A stretch of DNA of 64,000 nucleotides, from the NCBI GenBank assembly GCA_964016985.1, contig OZ024834.1, forward strand, positions 80,739,211-80,803,210, read 5' to 3'. The first letter of the stretch is position 1. Each line of letters begins with the position of its first letter. Position numbers and translations under genes: made by a program. Below the pieces are notes generated by a model that did not search any database, was not told the DNA's origin, and saw only the letters and a program-made list of their open reading frames with translations. The stretch comes from Anodontia alba (Eukaryota > Mollusca > Bivalvia > Lucinida > Lucinidae). This document shows, one piece after another, positions 10,716 through 21,059 of this stretch.

Positions 10716-10998
10716 CTTGTTTGTGTTGTCGTTCTATGGCCCAGTCAACTGATTTGGGTCATGTTGAGCGAGGTCCGTATACCTAATCACACTTTTACCT
10801 GGGGAGGCTAAGTACTCTAAGCAGTTAACCAGTAATGTGCACATTCTTTTGCCAGAAACTGACAACTACCTTTCTTGAATCAGCGGAAGGGAGAGAATGA
10901 CCGTAAAAAATATTTCAAGATCAATCTCTACGAAAATGTTGCCGAACCGGCGGGGATCGAACCCCCAACTTCCTGATCACCAGTCGGACCACATCTGA
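10716..10998 (-). mobile_element. SINE-A copy
   Basis: Minus-strand head with B box GGGTTCGATCCCCGCCGG (10950-10967), then body motifs ATTGATCTTGAAATATTTT and CTGATTCAAGAAAGGTAG, and a tail near 10720 rich in CAAA/ACAA. Confidence 0.85.
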
Positions 10999-11141
10999 AG
11001 TATGGTAGTCTAAATGTTCTGTAAGAGGAGGGAAAAAGCCCCGATCAGACTGTAAGACTGTGCAGGCCAATCTGGTCCCCTGCTGCCTACTTATACACCA
11101 AAGAAACACCTTTACTCAAGCAGAGACCTATATAACTTTTT

Positions 11142-11355
11142 CTAATCCTTGTCCTGCTGAATAAATTAACATGCTACACCCATTTCTAATTTTCAGCCAA
11201 TCAGATTACTTGATCCAGATTGTTGATATACATTTACATACTTAATGGCAAACAGAGCAGATCCAGATCAGTTGACTTCTTCAGAAGCCAGCTGATCTGG
11301 ATCTACACTGTTTGCAAAGGCAGGACATATCCGGGTTCAGCAGGACTGGGGTTAA
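11142..11355 (-). mobile_element. MITE-1 copy 3
   Basis: Left CTAATCCTTGTCCTGCTGAA, right TTCAGCAGGACTGGGGTTAA, and a central GATCAGTTGACTTCTTCAG/AAGCCAGCTGATCTGGATC palindrome. Complete apart from the left TTAA, which is now CTAA. Confidence 0.9.
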
Positions 11356-11402
11356 AACATAGCTCCAGTAATGCCTCAATACTTTTCCATCCAAAAGTGC
11401 TG

Positions 11403-11562
11403 ATAATTATCTTATTTCTCCATGAAAACATATCTTGTGGGTGCTCATTAGAAGTGCCTATCTGAGGCACTTCTAAAGAAGTGCCTCTCTGAGGCACTTC
11501 TAAAGAAGTGCACTTCTAAAGAAGTGCCTCTCTGAGGCACTTCTAAAGAATACCACAACACA
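11403..11562. mobile_element. Foldback-5 with amplified centre
   Basis: After the left arm CTTATTTCTCCATGAAAACA, the hinge CTGAGGCACTTCTAAAGAAG is repeated about three times (11463-11549), then AATACCACAACACATGTTGG. The expansion affects only the hairpin tip. Confidence 0.75.
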
Positions 11563-11564
11563 TG

Positions 11565-11830
11565 TTGGTTGGCTGAGTTGGAATTTAACAGCCTAGTCAA
11601 CATTATTAGGGTCATGTCAACCCAGTCACCACATATGTTTTTGTGATGAAATTAGAATAATATCTGGGATACACCCACTTATCTGGAGTTATGATATATT
11701 CTACAAAATATAGAAGCACTTCTAATAATTACCCACAACATGTTTTCTTGATGAAATATGCAAAATTTTGTCTGGATACACCGCTTATCTGGAGCTAAAT
11801 TATAATCCTCAAAACTTATAGAGAAACCCC
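11565..11830. mobile_element. SINE-A fragment plus two Foldback-5 half copies
   Basis: 11565-11632 is a minus-strand SINE-A tail (TTAACAGCCTAGTCAAC, then GGGTCATGTCAACC). It runs into Foldback-5 right halves ending ACTTATCTGGAGTTATG (11668-11690) and CGCTTATCTGGAGCTAAAT (11779-11800). Confidence 0.6.
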
Positions 11831-11896
11831 CTTGATCGAATGTGTGTTAAATCCTTTACATCCATGTATATCTAATCCTTCCTTAAAGTTAACTGT

Positions 11897-12108
11897 TTAA
11901 CATATAGCATGCTGGGTAAAATTTTCAGCAGATGACACTTTGAAATTTTTTCTTATTTTTCCCACAAAATAGGCTCTGACATTTCATGCAAATTACCTCC
12001 TATGGAGATAATTTGCATGAAATGTCAAAGCCTATTTTCTCGGAAAAATAAGAAAAATAATCCAAAATGTCATATGCTGAAATTATAACCAAGCATGCTA
12101 AGTGTTAA
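11897..12108. mobile_element. MITE-3, complete with TTAA at both ends
   Basis: Stem CTCTGACATTTCATGCAAAT/ATTTGCATGAAATGTCAAAG around CCTCCTATGGAG. The outer ends are ATAGCATGCTGGGTAAAA and TTATAACCAAGCATGCTAAG. It is one of the best-kept copies. Confidence 0.9.
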
Positions 12109-12424
12109 CTGTGTTTAAGAAACCTCGAAAAGCAAATAAGTGCAAATATCATTTACCTTGAAGTGACTTTAAACTGTCTATTATGTAGCTACATGGTTGA
12201 CAAAATCACTTTCCCTTATGTATCAATTGAAATGCTATAGACATGCTTAAGTCACTGAAAAACCTTCTCCAATTTGCTATTCATTACTCCTATAGCGGCT
12301 AACAATCATGTTTTAACAACAATAACCCAAGTTATCAATAGCGAATGTTTGAACATTATTTACAAAACTGCGAGATTACAGGCGAAGTGACGAACTTGAC
12401 CCCACTGATAAACTACCATCAAAA
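12109..12424. other. No recognisable feature
   Basis: AT-rich DNA with no open frame of interest and no repeat family I recognise. Confidence 0.5.
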
Positions 12425-12660
12425 TAACGTCCCCATCATCAATGACACAGTGTGCACTCCAGAAATTATCTGCTGCAAAACTCCAGATGAGATAAACTGA
12501 AGTATTTTTCTTATTCCTCCATGAAAACATATGTTGTGTGTACTCATCAGAAGTGCCTCAGCGAGGCACTTCTGATGAGTACCCACAACATATGTTTTTC
12601 GTGAAGAAATAAGAAAAACATTCTGTGGATACCCCTCTTATCTGGTGCTATGTGATGTGA
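12425..12660. mobile_element. Foldback-5, long form
   Basis: The centre ACTCATCAGAAGTGCCTCAG/CGAGGCACTTCTGATGAGTA is perfect for about 23 bp per arm. Both arms extend through CTTATTYCTCCATGAAAACA-type sequence, and the right side runs on to GGATACCCCTCTTATCTGG. This shows that the family's outer arms include TATCTGGAGCTATG. Confidence 0.8.
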
Positions 12661-13164
12661 ACACCCCTTCGCCGTGGTGAATACCCGTTTGCCGTGGTTG
12701 ATAAATGACCTAGAAAACTCCACCTTGACGATCTTGTACTTACTTTTGGCAGTTAAGGATAATCCAAATTTGCACCCGATATCAAATCTTATCGACCATC
12801 ATACAGAGGGATATAATCGAAAGATAAACATTATGAAAAGGTTTCCAAATGAAGTGTTCCCTGTCAACAATAACCGAGAGATCATTTCTTTATTTGAAAA
12901 TCTTGTGATAATCATACCTGAGTGAGAAGGCAAATAAACACAGATTTAACTTAAATTGTTTTCCCTTAAAGTTTAGTAGCACCTAGCTAACTTGCCCTTA
13001 TAATATCAGGAGTGTGTGTGAGTGTGTATGTTTGTGTGTATGTGCATGTCTGCTTGCATGCAAGCACATGTTTGTATCATAGCTCTTGATAAAATGTTTT
13101 TCTGTTGTTGTTTTTTTCAGTTGAATTGATTGTGGTGGGGTTTAATGACATGTCAACCCTTGAT
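12661..13164. other. No gene; short GT-rich tract
   Basis: An 83-codon open frame (12674-12925) has no recognisable domain and no upstream support. An imperfect GT-rich stretch spans about 13010-13062. Confidence 0.45.
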
Positions 13165-13318
13165 TTGTTTGTTTGTGTTGAGGTTTTACGGCCCAGTCAA
13201 CCCAATGAGGTCATGTCGAGCACGGTCAGTTTACCTAGCCACATGTTTACTGGGCAGGCTTAGTCCTCTAAGCGGTTAACCAGTATTGTGCACATTCTTT
13301 CGCCAGAAACTGACAACA
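13165..13318 (-). mobile_element. SINE-A 3' part only
   Basis: GTTTGTTTGTGTTGAGGTT through GTATTGTGCACATTCTTTCG, CCAGAAACTGACAAC. On its transcript strand it is 5' truncated, missing the tRNA head. Confidence 0.85.
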
Positions 13319-13381
13319 TCAACCCTTCAGGGTCGTTTTGTGTCGTCTCCCTGAAAATGGGAGAAAAGAGACAGAAGAGAT

Positions 13382-13690
13382 TTTTTTTGTGTGTGTGTGT
13401 TGAGGTTTTACAGCCCAGTCAACACAATGGCGTCATGTCGAGTTAATTTACCTAACCACGCGTTTACTGGGCAGGCTTAGTCCTCTAAGAGGTTAACCAG
13501 TATTGTGCACATTCTTTCGCCAGAAACTGACAACTGCCCTTCTTGAATCAGCGGAAGGGAGAGAATGACCGTAGAAAATATTTCATGATCACTCTCCACG
13601 AACGAATGTTGCCGACCTCGGCCGGGGTTGAATCCGCGACTTCCTGGTCTCCAGTCGGATGGCGCATCCAAATGAACCACCGAGGCCGGC
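13382..13690 (-). mobile_element. SINE-A, full length with 14-bp TSD
   Basis: The element runs from a T/GT-rich tail to CACCGAGGCCGGC. The head shows A-box and B-box sequence (GGTTCAATCC-type at about 13622-13635, minus strand). GAGACAGAAGAGAT occurs at 13368-13381 and again at 13691-13704, an exact target-site duplication. Two long frames crossing it are translations of the SINE. Confidence 0.9.
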
Positions 13691-13814
13691 GAGACAGAAG
13701 AGATAATAGAGGAGATGAAAGAGAGGGACAGGGAAGAAAGAGGAACAGAAATGAAAGTGAAAAAACAGAAGAAATTAGAAATGTTTCTTTTAGAAAAAAA
13801 AAAAACAAAAAAAT

Positions 13815-14745
13815 GTCCCCCCCTAATCCCACCAGAGTTGTCATTCTTATAAGCAACACGTCATCACGCCATGTTCTACATTTGTACCAAGCATCATCAA
13901 AATATTCCGTAGGGTATTCATGTTTCAGAGCAGAGACAAGGAATCAAATTCAAACACAAGAAGGGGACATAACTCCAAAAGTAAAAAAAGCTGAAGTTGT
14001 CATTCTTGTATGTGACATGTCATCTGGTACTGTTCTTCATTACTACCAAGTATCATCAAAATATTCAAAAGAGTGTTTGACTTACATAGCTGACACTAAA
14101 TCAATGCATAATCAGTGTCAAATATAACAAACGGAGATAACAGCAAAAGTAAGGAAGGCAGAAATGTCATTCTTGTAAGGAACATGTCATCTTGTCCTAT
14201 TCTACAGTTCTACATGGTACCATCAAAATATTCTGAAGGGTATTCCAGTTACAGAGCAGACAAGAAATCTATTTCAAACAAAACAAAGGGAGACAACTCC
14301 AAAAGTAAGAAAGCCAGAGTTGTCATTCTTGTAATGCGACACATTGTCTGGTCCTGTTCTACATTTCTACCAAGTATCATAAAAATATTCCAAAGGGTCT
14401 TTGACTTAGGAGACACAAAATCAATGGATAACTGCTGTCAGACATAAGAAAGGGAGATAACGCCAAAAGTAAGAAAGGCAGAGTTGTCATTCTTGTATGC
14501 GACACGTCGTCTGGTCCTGTTCTACATTTCTACCAAGTATCATAAAAATATTCCAAAGGGGTTTGACTTACAGAGCGTATACGAAATCAATGGATAATTA
14601 CTGTCAGACATAACAAAGGGAGATAACGCCAAAAGTAAAAAGGCAGAGTTGTCATTCTTGTATGCAACACGTTGTTCTACATTTCTGCCAAGTATCATCG
14701 AAATATTCCAAAGGGTATTCGAGTTACAGAACAGACAAGAAGTTT
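13815..14745 (+). repeat. P9 tandem array, six units of about 160 bp
   Basis: Units are marked by GTTGTCATTCTTGTATGYRAC at 13837, 13996, 14163, 14319, 14483 and 14648, and each carries CAAGTATCATCAAAATATTC. The unit style is that of pearl-type cores but clear terminal hairpins were not found. Confidence 0.7.
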
Positions 14746-15005
14746 TATGCCGACGCCAAGGCCAGCGGGATCCGTCCCAAAAACAATATGTCCCCTTCCC
14801 CCTTTGGTGGGTGGAGGAGGGGGGGGGGGGGGACATAATAAAAGCATTCCCCCTTCTACCTTTACCTGCTTCTAAGATAGCAGGCCTTGCCCAACTGTAA
14901 GCCAATATCAGTTGGACGCCCCCGTGGTGTAAGATACACAACACCTTCGCCACATCCGACCATCGCATTTTTCAATTGAAAGGAATTGATATTTTAGAAG
15001 GCTTG
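14746..15005. other. No gene; 14-G run
   Basis: CCGACGCCAAGGCCAGCGGG follows the array. A run of 14 G lies at 14819-14832 and pyrimidine-rich DNA around it. Nothing else is recognised. Confidence 0.5.
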
Positions 15006-15216
15006 TTAATCCTTTCATCCCTGAGTTTCTGAAGTAGACTATTCCATCTTTGAATTTGGGCACATCCATTTTTCTATATAGGGGATTTAGTCAACATCAT
15101 TCACAGGATGGCAAACAGTGAAGATCCTGATGAGACAGCTCATTTTGAGATGTCTCATCCGGATCTACTCTGTTTGCATAGTTATCTGTACCAGTCTACA
15201 GGGTTGAAAGAGTTAA
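15006..15216. mobile_element. MITE-8, TTAA-flanked
   Basis: Ends TTAATCCTTTCATCCCTGAG and CAGGGTTGAAAGAGTTAA are inverted and TTAA-bounded. The interior is the shared core GGCAAACAGTGAAGATCCTG / GGATCTACTCTGTTTGC around GATGAGACAGCTCATTTTG. The termini differ from MITE-1, -2, -3 and -4. Confidence 0.65.
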
Positions 15217-15520
15217 AGAGGAGTATTTTGTGATAATTCTGGGATTTCTCAATACAAAAATTATGCTTGGGTTCTCATTAGAAGCACCTCATCCAGATAC
15301 TCATCAACTTCTAATGAATACTCATAACATCTAAAAAAAACATATGTTGAGAGTAATCATCCCAAAACATATGCTTTTATGGAGAAATTGAGAAAATTGT
15401 CATCAACTACTACTCCTTAACAAAATCTCTGATATTTTTCTTCTCCACGAATGCACACAGAACCACCTCGCTAAGGCATTTCTAATGAATACCATAACAT
15501 GTTTACATAGAGAAATAAGA
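15217..15520. mobile_element. Foldback-5 relatives, rearranged
   Basis: AGGAGTATTTTGTGATAATT on the left and AATTGTCATCAACTACTACT on the right mark the alternative outer arm seen at 36053 and 48017. The inner arms (TTCTCATTAGAAGCACC, AACTTCTAATGAATACTC) are present but scrambled. Confidence 0.6.
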
Positions 15521-15526
15521 AAACTT

Positions 15527-15925
15527 CCAGTATTCGGAAAGACAGGCCTGAGAAAACAGTGCAGACCCAGCTCAAATGATGCAAATCACAATACCAGTCC
15601 TGTCTGTTTAGGGTCTCCACTGTTCAGCCACTCATTCAGCAGGATTTTAGATACATTAACCCATGTTCTGCTGAACCCAAATATGTCCTGCCTTTGGAAA
15701 CAGTGTAGATCCAGAAGAAGCCAACTGATCTGGATCTGCACTGTTTGTCACTCACTATGCGAATTTATATCAACAACCTGGATCAAGTAATCTCATTAGC
15801 TGGAAAATTGAAAGTGGGTGTGGCATCTTAATTTATTCAGCATGACAAGGGTTAACGGTAGTCAGATGGACTTACTCAAAATTTAGGATAAGTATGGTAA
15901 GGAGTTAGTCTCCAAATATTTTGGA
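15527..15925. mobile_element. MITE-6 split by a MITE-1
   Basis: The left part has GGAAAGACAGGCCTGAGAAA and a core GTGCAGACCCAGCTC / GGGTCTCCACTGTTC. The right part after 15855 has ATTTAGGATAAGTATGGTAA and CTCCAAATATTTTGGAC. The break coincides with the TTAA ends of MITE-1 copy 4. Confidence 0.65.
15656..15855 (+). mobile_element. MITE-1 copy 4
   Basis: TTAACCCATGTTCTGCTGAA to TTCAGCATGACAAGGGTTAA. The left arm of the core palindrome is shortened (CCAGAAGAAGCCAACTG), so the foldback is asymmetric. Confidence 0.9.
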
Positions 15926-16116
15926 CAAAATATAATATTTATCTCTGAGACCCCTTCTAGCTAAGAGCTGTGTGCGTGATATATGCATGTGCCGTAAGTA
16001 TTCGGCAGTTTGAGGAGCACTTTGATCAATGCCTACACTGTTTGCCATTCAGCAGTCAAATGACCTTGTCCAGATTTTTTGATAAGAATAGACAGGAGTT
16101 AGGCATAGCTGCAGAT

Positions 16117-16198
16117 AAGAGAGGTATCCACCTGATATTTTTCTATTTCTACTCGAAAACTTATGTTGTGGATCCACAGTAGAGGTGCCTCAGCTACA
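16117..16198. mobile_element. Foldback-5 left half
   Basis: AGAGAGGTATCCACCTGATA, TTTTTCTATTTCTACTCG, TTGTGGATCCACAGTAGAGG. It stops at the hinge GTGCCTCAGC, where the minisatellite begins. Confidence 0.65.
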
Positions 16199-16199
16199 G

Positions 16200-17042
16200 T
16201 TCTTCGGCTCTTTTAGGTACTATCAGTACTTTGATTTAAGGTGCTCCAGCTCTTTGATTTTTAAGGTACTATTGGACTTTGATTTCTTCAAGGTACTACA
16301 GATCTTTGATTTTTTTAAGACACTACAGTACTTTGATATATTTAAGGTACTACAGTTCTTTGATTTATTTAAGGTACTACAGTTCTTTGATTTCTTTAAG
16401 ACACAACAGTACTTTGACATATTTAAGGTACTTCAGTACTTTAATTAATTTAAGGTACCACAGTTCTTTGATTTATTTAAGGTACCACAGTTCTTTGATA
16501 TATTTAATGTACTTCAGTACACTGATTTATTTATGGTACTACAGTTCTTTGATTTATTGAAGGTAATACAGTTCTTTGATGTTTTAAGGCACTATAGTAC
16601 TTGATTTAAGGTACTCTAAGTACTTTGATTTATTTAATATTCTACAGTTCTTACATTTATTTAAGGTACCACAATTTGTTTTCATTTAAGGTACTCTCAG
16701 TACTTTGATTTATTTAAGGTACAACAGTTCTTTGATTTATTTAAGGTATTACTGTTCTTTGATTTAGTTAAGGTACTACAGATCTTTGATTTCTTTAAGA
16801 CATTACAATACTCTGATTTATTTAAGGTATGACAGTTATTTCATTTGTATAGGGTAGTGCTTGGATTTTTTAAGGTACTATAGTACTTTGATTTCTTTAT
16901 GGTACTATCAGTACTTTAGTTCTTTGATTTTTATAAGGTATGTATACTGTAGTTCTTTGATTTGTTTAAGGTAGTACTTTAATTTCTTTAAGGTACCACA
17001 GTACTTTGTTTGATTTAAGGTACTATCAGTATTTTGATTTCT
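16200..17042. repeat. Minisatellite, unit about 27 bp
   Basis: Head-to-tail AAGGTACTACAGTTCTTTGA + TTTATTT, spacing 27 bp where regular (16344, 16371), over about 30 imperfect units. Stray units at 17346-17372 and 17524-17550 show that the array once continued past two MITE-3 copies. The open frames here are translations of the repeat. Confidence 0.9.
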
Positions 17043-17332
17043 TTAACAATCTGCATACTGGGTAAAAACTTCAAGTAGACAACATTTTTGAAATATTTTT
17101 TCTTATTTTACCCAAAAAATAGGCTGTGAAATTTCATGCAAACTGTCTCTTATGCAGATAACTTGCATGAAATGTCAAAGCCTATCTTTTAAGGAGACAA
17201 TGTTCATGAGATGGCAAAGCCCATTTTTTTAATGAGACATAACACTTTGCATGAAATGCCAAAGCCTAGGAAAACCAAGAAAATATTATCAGTTTGTCAT
17301 CTGCTGATTTAGCCTAGAGAACGGTAAAGATA
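17043..17332. mobile_element. MITE-3 inside the 27-bp minisatellite
   Basis: The TTAA at 17043 is the TTTAA of a minisatellite unit. The stem GTGAAATTTCATGCAAAC/GATAACTTGCATGAAATG is followed by two extra right-arm repeats (AATGAGACATAACACTTTGC type) before AGAGAACGGTAAAG. Confidence 0.75.
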
Positions 17333-17372
17333 AAATATATTTCTTAAAGGCACTATCAGTACTCTGATTTCT

Positions 17373-17523
17373 TTAACATTCTGCATGCTGTGTAAAAATT
17401 TAAGCAGTCTTCTTTAAGAGACAATTTGCATGAAATGTCAAAGCCTATTTTCTGGAAAAAAAAAAAAAAAAATATTGTCCATTTATCATCTACTGAATTA
17501 GCCCAGAGAGTGGTAAAGGTTAA
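17373..17523. mobile_element. MITE-3, left arm deleted, inside the minisatellite
   Basis: The left end TTAACATTCTGCATGCTG jumps straight to the right arm AGACAATTTGCATGAAATGT, then an A-run and GAGAGTGGTAAAGGTTAA. Minisatellite units abut both ends. Confidence 0.8.
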
Positions 17524-17858
17524 AGGCACTCTCAGTACTTTGATTTTGTCAAGTTCCATACTCTGCTAACAAATGACACTAAACAAACAGATTTCCGTCA
17601 CTGCAGCGAGAAATCAATCCAAATAAGGATTATAATTACAGTATATGGTACCAGGTCTCAAGAAAACCATACACCAGCAGCATACGATGCAACCAGCCTG
17701 CACAAATGCCCAGTTTGTTTCGTATTTTCATGCGTAATTATTTAGACTGTGCAAGCATGACCACCAAAGTCCTGACCAGACTGGTTTGCTGCTTATTCTG
17801 GCCTGGGATTTCACAGCTTATGCAGGAATCAAGCAGGTTTTCTGATGACAGAACTAGT

Positions 17859-18072
17859 ACTTACCATGCTATGGGCAAATTCAGCAGATGACAAACTGAT
17901 GATATATTTTTTTTTATTTTTCCTAGAAAATAAGATCTGACTCTTCATGCAAATTGTCTCCTCTGGAGACAATTTTCATGAAGTGTCTAATCCTATTTTA
18001 TAGGAAAAATAAGAAAAAATATTTCAAGATGTCGGTTGCTGAAATATTTACCCAGCATGCAAAGTGCTAATA
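17859..18072. mobile_element. MITE-3 copy
   Basis: ACCATGCTATGGGCAAATTC, CTGACTCTTCATGCAAATTG/CAATTTTCATGAAGTGTC, closing TACCCAGCATGCAAAGTGCT. Terminal TTAA motifs are eroded. Confidence 0.8.
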
Positions 18073-18248
18073 TAGATTTCTAGCAGTATAACGGAGTGTG
18101 ATTCCAATACTAGCGAGGAGACAATAATCACAGACATAGCTCCAGTAAAATCAACTATCGAGTTACAATTAAATAGTGATAGTTTTTTTCTTCGCTTGAA
18201 AATTTATGTATGACAAAGCTCCATATTTACCCTAAGCACTCGGACACC

Positions 18249-18424
18249 TTAACGCTTACCACTCTGGGTAAAATTTACAGCAGACAACATGCTGAAATAT
18301 TTTTCTTATTTTTCCCACTGGAGACAATTTACATAAAATGTCAAATCTTGTTTTCTAGGAAGTATAAGAAAGGTATCATCAATGTGTCCTTTGCTGAATT
18401 AGCTCAGAGAGTGCAAAAGGCTAA
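18249..18424. mobile_element. MITE-3, left stem deleted
   Basis: TTAACGCTTACCACTCTGGG start and GAGAGTGCAAAAGGCTAA end. Only the right stem arm GACAATTTACATAAAATGTC remains. A MITE-6-like arm (TTTACCCTAAGCACTCGGAC) lies immediately left. Confidence 0.75.
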
Positions 18425-18438
18425 GCACACCTAACTTC

Positions 18439-18652
18439 TTAACGCTTAGCTTTCTGGGTAAAATTTTCAGCAGACGACATTTTGAAATATTTTTTCCTAT
18501 TTTTCCCACAAAACAGGATTTGACATTTCATGCAAATTGTCTCCTCAGGAGACAATTTGCATGAAATCTCAAATCCTGTTTACTGGGAAAAATTAGAAAA
18601 AGATCATCAATTTGTCATCTGCTGAATATGCCCAGCGAGTGGTAAAGGTTAA
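18439..18652. mobile_element. MITE-3, complete
   Basis: TTAACGCTTAGCTTTCTGGG to GAGTGGTAAAGGTTAA, with stem TTTGACATTTCATGCAAATT/GACAATTTGCATGAAATCTC and a CTCCTCAGGAG hinge. Confidence 0.9.
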
Positions 18653-18760
18653 TGTACTTGTCCTAAAACTTGTATAGCTCCATTTCACTACCAAACTTGC
18701 TGGATGAGTTGCAAACTGTGTAGACCCTGACCAGACACACAATCATAAGGTAAATAAGTT
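18653..18760. repeat. Dispersed repeat, first copy
   Basis: CTTGTCCTAAAACTTGTATA and TTTCACTACCAAACTTGCTG recur at 19328-19420. The block ends with a half core CAAACTGTGTAGACCCTGAC. It appears to be part of a local duplication with the neighbouring MITE-3 copies. Confidence 0.65.
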
Positions 18761-18824
18761 ATCAATAACATTTTGCTGAAAAAAGCGCTTTATTTAGAGC
18801 TATGTCAGACACACCTCTTATCAA

Positions 18825-19100
18825 GATTTGGTTGGTTTGGAATTATACGGCCAAGTGAACACTATTAAAGTCATGTCCAGACACTCAGTTTACCTAACCA
18901 CATTTTTCCTGGGCAGGCTTAGCCCTCCAAACGGTTAACCCGTACTTGTGCTCAGTCTTGTGCCAGAAACCAACAACTGCAAGAAGGGAGAGAATGACTG
19001 TAGAAAATCTCATGATCAATCTCAAAGACCCAGTGGGGATAAAACCCATGACCTGATCACCAGTCCGACATGCATCTGACTGAGCCACTTAAGCTGGCAG
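18825..19100 (-). mobile_element. SINE-A, second subfamily
   Basis: The tail side reads TTGGTTTGGAATTATACGGC and CACTATTAAAGTCATGTCC, unlike the TGTTGAGGTTTTACGG type. The head at the right end retains an A box-like GTGGCTCAGTC and GGGTTTTATCCCCACTGGG. A MITE-3 abuts it. Confidence 0.8.
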
Positions 19101-19305
19101 CACTCTGGGTAAACTTTTTCAGCAGACGACATATTGAAATATTTTTTCTTATTTTTTTTTCCAGAAAACAGATTTTGACATTTCATGTAAATTGTCTCCA
19201 ATTTGCATGAAATGTGAAATCCTGTTTTTTTTTTTTGCAAAAAAAAAACAACAAATAATTAATAAAATATTTCAATATGTCATCTGCTGAAAAATGTTAC
19301 GTCCA
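19101..19305. mobile_element. MITE-3 with expanded homopolymers
   Basis: CACTCTGGGTAAACTTTTTC through TTTGACATTTCATGTAAATT/CCAATTTGCATGAAATGTG to GTCATCTGCTGAAAAATG. T-runs and A-runs face each other across the stem. Confidence 0.75.
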
Positions 19306-19475
19306 GCTGCTCAATTTACCTAACCACACTTGGTGCTTGTCCTAAAAATTTGTACAGCTCCATTTCACTACCAAACTTGCTGGATGAGTTACAAACTGTG
19401 TAGTTCCTGACCAGACACCATCTTCAATTGCATATGATCTCAGTCTACACTGTTTGCTCAAGCCCAGTTGTCAGG
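19306..19475. repeat. SINE-A scrap and second copy of the 18653 repeat
   Basis: CTCAATTTACCTAACCACAC (19316-19336) is a SINE-A fragment. 19337-19475 repeats GCTTGTCCTAAAAATTTGTA and CTACCAAACTTGCTGGATGA, and keeps the second core arm GATCTCAGTCTACACTGTTT that the first copy lacks. Confidence 0.65.
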
Positions 19476-19479
19476 GTAC

Positions 19480-19692
19480 TTAACTATTACCACCCTCTGA
19501 GTTAATTCAGCAGCCGACAAGCTGATGACATTTATCTTAATTTTATTCCAGAAAATAGACTTTGGACATTTCATGCAAATTGCCTCCTTGGGAGACATTT
19601 TGTATGAAATGCCACAGCCCATTTTCTGGAAATAAAATATAACAATACTTCAAAATGCTGTCTACTGCAATTTTTATCCAGCATGCTTTTAA
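19480..19692. mobile_element. MITE-3 sharing a TTAA with MITE-2
   Basis: TTAACTATTACCACCCTCTG, stem TTTGGACATTTCATGCAAAT/GACATTTTGTATGAAATGCC, end TATCCAGCATGCTTTTAA. The terminal TTAA at 19689 is also the first base group of the next MITE-2. Confidence 0.8.
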
Positions 19693-19772
19693 CCCATTGC
19701 AGACTTATTGAACTCCCTCACACTATATATTGGAAGAGTCTAATTTTGATTCTAGGTATGTCAGGCTATGAT
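19689..19772 (-). mobile_element. MITE-2, truncated
   Basis: TTAACCCATTGCAGACTTATT, CACACTATATATTGGAAGAG and CTAGGTATGTCAGGC identify the family. The remaining half, including the core palindrome, is absent. Confidence 0.8.
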
Positions 19773-19932
19773 TTATCTGGAGCAAAGAGGGTTGTTTTTT
19801 CCCGTTTCTTACCTCACTGGTCATTCGTAAAGGTGTCCGAAAGTTTCTTTCAAACCATGTGTGTCTGTATGTTTTTTGCAGCTACCAGTTTTGATTGTCC
19901 AACTCTGAAATGTACAGAAAGAAGGTTTATGG

Positions 19933-20143
19933 TTGACCTTTGTCTTGCTGAACCCGGATATGCCGTCTTTGCAAATGTGTAGATCCAGATCAGTTGACTT
20001 CTGAAGCAGCCAACCGATCAAAATCTGCACTGTTTGTCAGTCTGTATATGAATTTTTATCAATGATCTGGATCAAGTAATCTGATCGGCTGAAAATTAGA
20101 AATTGGCGTGGCATCTTAATATATTCAGCATGACGATGGTTAA
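19933..20143 (+). mobile_element. MITE-1 copy 5, degraded
   Basis: TTGACCTTTGTCTTGCTGAA to TTCAGCATGACGATGGTTAA. The core right arm has CCAACCGATCAAAATCTGC instead of CCAACTGATCTGGATCTGC, so the stem is weakened. Confidence 0.85.
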
Positions 20144-20179
20144 GCAGTTTTCTTCTAAATTAAGCCTAAAAGTGCCATG

Positions 20180-20312
20180 AAAAATGTTTACCAGTGAATC
20201 ATCTGCCCAAGCACATACGAAATTTCAAGCTTATTTTCTTTGAAAAATAGTTAAAAGAAAAATATTTCAGAATATTGTCTGTTGCAGTTGGGATTGGGGC
20301 TTTAATGGTTAA
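20180..20312. mobile_element. MITE-4, right half
   Basis: GAATCATCTGCCCAAGCAC, AAGCTTATTTTCTTTG, GTCTGTTGCAGTTGGGATTG and GGCTTTAATGGTTAA at the end. The left arm is missing. Confidence 0.65.
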
Positions 20313-20600
20313 AACAATATTTAGGGTAAACCTGCTAGCATCCTTGTGTACAACAATGGACATGTCCAGATACAAAAATGGAATAGTTCACTTTGGAAAC
20401 TGATGGTGAAAGGTTAATTGATATATACTTTCCACAAAATTATCAAATGTAAACTTTGTAATAATTATGTATTATATTTATTTCTAGCAGAGAAAAGAAA
20501 ACAACAGGACAATGACATCCTATGGAAACAGATCACAAGAAACTTCAAGTACAACTATTTTCCCATAATATAATGTTAGCTGCAAGTAAAATTTGATGTG

Positions 20601-20827
20601 TTAACCCAATGTATACTGAATAGACTCTCCCACACTACATATTGGAATAGTCTAGTATCAATTTTAGATACATCTGTCTATGAGATTTACATATTCCAAG
20701 AGAAAAATGGCTAAACTATTTGCAAACAGTGGAGACCCTGATCAGATGCCGCATTCTGTGGCGTCTGACCTGTGTCTGCACTGTTTCACAATTACTCTTT
20801 TATGGGTATCCCGACTACAATGGGTTA
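20601..20827 (-). mobile_element. MITE-2, nearly complete
   Basis: TTAACCCAATGTATACTGAAT to ACTACAATGGGTTAT. Core GCAAACAGTGGAGACCCTGA / GTGTCTGCACTGTTTCAC around GATGCCGCATTCTGTGGCGTC. Confidence 0.85.
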
Positions 20828-21059
20828 TGAGCTAATTCTGACAGGTGATTAGATTTTATACTGACTCCCATCATCACTGGTGCAGATATTCAAGTCCTAT
20901 ATTTTGCCATAATGTTGGCTCCAATATGCAAGTTAAATCTAGTGTGTAAAGAGCTAATTCCAGCTTATTTCTGGCGTAAGACAAGTGATTAGATCCCTTC
21001 ATAAACTGGTGCAGATATTTGTAAAAATTCTATCAGATCGTATTTGTATAAAATAGTAT

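Noticed and set aside
12674..12925. 83-codon frame in a repeat-poor stretch
   Set aside because: Length is within chance expectation in AT-rich DNA, with no domain, splice or promoter evidence. A translated search with a significant hit would reopen it.
13477..14127. A 194-codon plus-strand frame and overlapping minus-strand frames
   Set aside because: The frame starts in a SINE-A, passes its target duplication and ends in the P9 tandem repeat; no single protein could be intended. SINE-A copies at 30380-30634, 47114-47296 and 50132-50353 give the same peptide fragments.
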